Of a DNA stretch of 8,470 nt, positions 6,486 to 8,470 are shown one piece after another; within the stretch, counting starts at the first letter, position 1, and every line of letters begins with the position of its first letter. The stretch is taken from positions 1 to 8,470 of the forward strand of contig JBAYUH010000033.1 of NCBI GenBank assembly GCA_041675185.1. The letters run 5' to 3'. Source of the stretch: UBA1557 sp041675185 (lineage in GTDB: Bacteria > Patescibacteriota > Patescibacteriia > Magasanikbacterales > UBA922). Both the position numbers and the translations under genes were made by a program. The notes under the pieces are model-generated. The model was not told where the DNA came from. It searched no databases and saw only the letters and a program-made list of their open reading frames with translations.

Positions 6486-7184
6486 ATGACACGAGTAAAA
6501 AATATAATTGAACAAAATAGGAAAGTGTATGATAAGATTGCACCTCTATTTGCTAGTACTAGACAATATCTATGGGATGATCTCAATCCTTTTTTGGATT
6601 ATCTAAAACCCAATCTAAAAGTTTTGGATTTGGGTTGTGGTACTGGCAGATTATATCATTTATTCGCAAAATTTCAAGACTCTATAGAATATGTGGGTAT
6701 GGATCAAAGTGAGGGTCAATTAGCTGAGTCTAGGAAAGAATTTCCTAACAATGATTATGTGCAGGCTGAAATGACCAAGCTACCTTTTGAAAATGAAAGT
6801 TTTGATATGATTTTTTGTATTGCTACTTTTCATCATTTGCCAGATGAAGAAACTAGGAAACAATCTTTGGAAGAAATGAATAGAGTTTTGAAATCTGGTG
6901 GTAGAGTATTTATGACCAATTGGAATCTATATTCAGATTCAGCTATTAAAACAGTTGAAAAAGGTAAGTGGGAAGAGAAAGACGGGGAATTCAAAGTACC
7001 GTGGATGAATCCAGAGGGAAAAGTTTTGGGAGAGAGGTACTATTATGGTTTTGCATTAGAGTATTTGCAAAAGATTTTTGAATTATCTGGTTTTGTAGTA
7101 GAAGAAAATTATTTTTCAAAGAAAGGGGAAAAAAGTGATGTAAAAAAGGGGAATAACGTGGTGACGATTTTGAAGAAAAATTAA
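6486..7184 (+). CDS. Trm9/ALKBH8-like class I SAM methyltransferase
   Basis: The 232 residues have a Rossmann methyltransferase core: motif I VLDLGCGTG (46-54), acidic loop GMDQS (71-75), LPFENESFD (99-107) and FHHLPDEETR (115-124). The N-terminal block VYDKIAPLFASTRQYLW (14-30), the HH pair, the GG..FMTNW strand (138-146) and VPW (171-173) resemble yeast Trm9 and human ALKBH8, whose corresponding start I recall as VYNEIAPHFSQTR. Those enzymes methylate cm5U34 of tRNA to mcm5U34. Its divergent neighbour is Elp3, the enzyme that makes the cm5U precursor, which strongly favours a tRNA wobble role over a generic methyltransferase. The eukaryotic enzymes need the small partner Trm112; none is encoded here. 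A TTG start at 6477 is possible, but ATG 6486 is preferred. No Shine-Dalgarno sequence is visible. The methyltransferase fold is certain; the Trm9 assignment is inferred from motifs and context. Confidence 0.85.
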   Translation: MTRVKNIIEQNRKVYDKIAPLFASTRQYLWDDLNPFLDYLKPNLKVLDLGCGTGRLYHLFAKFQDSIEYVGMDQSEGQLAESRKEFPNNDYVQAEMTKLPFENESFDMIFCIATFHHLPDEETRKQSLEEMNRVLKSGGRVFMTNWNLYSDSAIKTVEKGKWEEKDGEFKVPWMNPEGKVLGERYYYGFALEYLQKIFELSGFVVEENYFSKKGEKSDVKKGNNVVTILKKN

Positions 7185-7187
7185 AAT

Positions 7188-7224
7188 CGATAGGAATGAC
7201 GAAATGAGCTTAAGCGAATTTCGT
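7188..7224 (-). repeat. REP-like hairpin element, copy E2
   Basis: ACGAAAT (7199-7205) pairs with ATTTCGT (7218-7224). Inside are opposed GA dinucleotides and the palindrome GCTTAAGC (7208-7215). The tail GATAGGAATGAC (7189-7200) is the exact reverse complement of the E1 tail at 1331-1342. It starts three bases after the methyltransferase stop, so it could also end or protect that transcript, and it lies 24 bases before the transposase ATG. Confidence 0.72.
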
Positions 7225-7248
7225 TACACATGGCAAAATAATTGAAAT

Positions 7249-7491
7249 ATGGGAAACAAATTAAATAAACATCGTCCATTTCATATTTATAATGGGTATA
7301 CTTATTTTTTGACTGGAAGATGTTATAAAGGAGTTAATTATTTTAGAGATGAAAATAAAAAAAGAATTTTTAGAAAAATTTTAAAAGATTCAATTGAGAA
7401 GTTTGATATAAAATTATTTTCTTGGGTAATATTAGATAATCATTACCATATATTGTTTAATGTATCATCGCCAGACGAATTTCTCCGTTAG
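7249..7491 (+). pseudogene. Truncated Y1/HUH transposase (RAYT-type), N-terminal part only
   Basis: Eighty residues are left of a protein normally about 150-230 long. The start has the aromatic strand typical of Y1 transposases (RPFHIYNGYTYFLTGRCYKG). The HUH metal-binding motif appears as ILDNHYHILF (61-70; His65 and His67). The helix with the catalytic tyrosine, which lies further on in this family, is missing. The frame ends in a TAG inside hairpin element E3, whose sequence encodes the last few codons (DEFLR), so insertion of or recombination at the hairpin seems to have removed the C-terminal half. Family members (REP-associated tyrosine transposases) act on single-stranded hairpins that flank their own genes, which is the arrangement here. 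Almost certainly inactive as it stands. It is much richer in AT than the FISUMP genes. Confidence 0.85.
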
Positions 7492-7509
7492 CCGACGGAT
7501 CAATTCGTC
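7474..7509 (+). repeat. REP-like hairpin element, copy E3, truncating the transposase
   Basis: Outer stem GACGAATT/AATTCGTC (7474-7481, 7502-7509) is a perfect 8 bp. Inner stem TCCGTT/GACGGA (7484-7489, 7494-7499) includes one T-G pair and closes the same AGCC loop as E1. Compared with E1, one outer-stem pair has flipped from A-T to T-A and a G-T has become G-C. The sequence changes while pairing is kept. The tail after 7509 differs from E1 and E2. Confidence 0.75.
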
Positions 7510-7527
7510 ACTACGAATAAAATTGAT

Positions 7528-7569
7528 ATAACAAATTTTGTTTGAATTTAATTTGTTATCCCTTTTTTT
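7528..7569 (+). terminator. Terminator-like hairpin between the transposase remnant and the second FISUMP gene
   Basis: A 10-bp perfect stem ATAACAAATT/AATTTGTTAT (7528-7537, 7550-7559) with a 12-base loop is followed by CCC and seven T on the plus strand. The stem is AT-rich and so weak. On the minus strand it lies just past the FISUMP stop (7587) and could serve that gene too. Confidence 0.6.
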
Positions 7570-8369
7570 AATTACTATAAATAGAATCAGTTCTTGAGAC
7601 AACGAGCATAGGAGCCTGTATTATAGATGTAACATCCATAACTTATGTATGACACTGTGCTGCCAGTATTAAAATACAAGCAATGCTTGTAGCCAAATGT
7701 CCCTGTATCCGTCGCAGTCCAAAAGTAACCGTAGGTACCTAAGTAGATAAAAACTGGAGTATTCGTTTGACGGTAACCACCTAAAAGTGCGTTAAACCCA
7801 CTTGAACCACCAGTTTTGAGTTGTGTTCCAGGATTTGCTCCCACATATGCTATTAGAGTGTTGAATTGAGCATTAGTCGGAATATGCCAACCGGAAGGAC
7901 ATGATAATTCTGCGTATAGATAGAGACCTCCATAAGTAGTACAATTAGCGGCACTATCATTATAACACCATTTTTCGGTAACCGATCCATTAGAGGGTAT
8001 AACACTTCCTGAAACCATAGTTCCCACATTAAGGTTTTTTGCAAACCAACATTGAGTGCCTATATTTACAACAGGATAAGTTTCACCTGAATAAACTGTC
8101 GAGGTTACTCCCAATCCACACGGTGGTATTGCACACAAACCTCCGCTACAAAAAGAACTACTACACTGCGAAGCCTGAGTACAACTCGCACCATTAGGTT
8201 TTAGTAAAGTAATCTTATTACCACCAGTTGGTACATAGACATTACTAGGTTTTGACCAACTATTAAAATCTGAATCAGTAGTCTGAGTGGTTGAAGAAAG
8301 AGTAGGAGAAACAGAGATTTGACCAGATACACTAGTATCTACATCTGCACTGCTGGTGGAGAAGAAAGA

Positions 8370-8470
8370 AGACCAGCCAGTTTGATCAGATGAGTGAGAA
8401 GCGGAGAGTGTCGTTGAAGCTCCCCCCCCCAGTTGGTTTGGGTGAGAAACATGGTAGCTGTTCTAGAAGG
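8370..8470 (-). repeat. Right arm of about 100-bp inverted repeat shared by the two FISUMP genes
   Basis: Reverse complement of 109-210, with four substitutions and one base less in the G/C run. The window ends inside the repeat, so its full extent is unknown. If the window edge is a contig end, the repeat itself may have stopped the assembly. Confidence 0.93.
8422..8430 (-). repeat. Nine-base G run (C on plus strand) in the second FISUMP gene
   Basis: Nine G on the coding strand where the paralog has ten. This single-base difference alone separates ATG 8452 from the FISUMP frame, whose codons are offset by one position. Candidate slippage switch. Confidence 0.88.

Larger units (their letters stand above)
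7587..8470 (-). pseudogene. Second FISUMP-domain surface protein gene, out of frame at a G9 run (possibly phase-off)
   Basis: Paralog of the gene at the left edge, facing it, and running off the right edge. From ATG 8452 the reading MFLTQTNW enters the G run (9 here, 10 in the paralog), shifts frame and meets TAG about 30 codons later. The frame past the run is open for about 280 codons to TGA 7587. It encodes the Ser/Thr-rich part, the five-cysteine module (GASCTQASQCSSSFC...CAIPPC, spacing x5, x4, x4, x4) and a FISUMP domain. Domain marks are IGTQCWFAKNLNVGTM, EKWCYND, YGGLYLYAELSCPSGWHIP, GSSGFNALLGGYR and YARCLKN. The domain is shorter than in the paralog, lacking its Cys-rich insert. One extra G restores a full gene. 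The intact downstream frame argues for a phase-off state, very recent damage or a base-count error, not an old pseudogene. Confidence 0.87.

Noticed and set aside
6477..6515. 13-residue N-terminal extension of Elp3 from ATG 6515
   Set aside because: It would overlap the methyltransferase start, adds residues unlike Elp3 N termini, and the protein from ATG 6476 already has the normal length.
7587..8138. Reading the second FISUMP gene as a complete 183-residue protein starting at TTG 8138
   Set aside because: The same frame continues upstream with clear homology to the paralog up to the G run, so the TTG lies inside the five-cysteine module and is not a credible start.
1..8470. Recoding of TGA to glycine as in Gracilibacteria/Absconditabacteria
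   Set aside because: Long genes are intact under the standard code, and the FISUMP paralog at 7587 ends properly at TGA.

Overview
The window looks like AT-rich bacterial DNA, most likely from the Candidate Phyla Radiation (Patescibacteria). Three things point there: paired FISUMP-domain surface proteins, a MacB/LolC-type ABC pair without a membrane-fusion partner, and an archaeal/eukaryotic-type Elp3. All of these are common in CPR bins, but the taxonomic call is inference. The genes read through under the standard bacterial code. TGA is used as a stop, so the Gracilibacteria-type recoding of TGA does not apply. Most starts lack a Shine-Dalgarno sequence; one small gene has a very strong one.

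Layout. (1) 1-1113, plus: FISUMP surface protein entering from outside the window, with a run of 10 G in its coding sequence. (2) 1114-1578: no gene; a terminator, a cluster of small REP-like palindromes, and the terminator of the next operon. (3) 4193-1579, minus: a two-gene ABC operon (ATPase with a long C-terminal extension, then a FtsX/MacB permease), read from a duplicated promoter segment at 4201-4389 with a consensus DnaA box between the copies. (4) 4538-4723, plus: a 61-residue protein of unknown function with its own promoter, strong ribosome binding site and terminator. (5) 6476-4794, minus, and 6486-7184, plus: Elp3 and, divergently with 9 bases between the starts, a methyltransferase resembling Trm9/ALKBH8. 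(6) 7188-7569: a truncated HUH (Y1, RAYT-type) transposase lying between two hairpins of the same family as one in region 2. (7) 8470-7587, minus: a second FISUMP gene, put out of frame by a run of 9 G where the first has 10.

How the parts may work together. Elp3 makes a carboxymethyl-type group on wobble uridine 34 of tRNA. In eukaryotes Trm9/ALKBH8 then methyl-esterifies it to mcm5U34. The divergent pair suggests that both steps exist in this bacterium, which would be unusual. The two FISUMP paralogs face each other from the two ends of the window. Their first 100 bases are near-identical and contain the homopolymer, while the rest has diverged. This is the arrangement expected for on/off switching of surface proteins by slippage, with possible recombination between copies. 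The truncated transposase and dispersed hairpins look like a REP/RAYT system, with compensatory changes between hairpin copies.

Limits: nothing was searched or folded by computer. Homopolymer length is error-prone in sequencing, and family calls rest on motifs recognised by eye.
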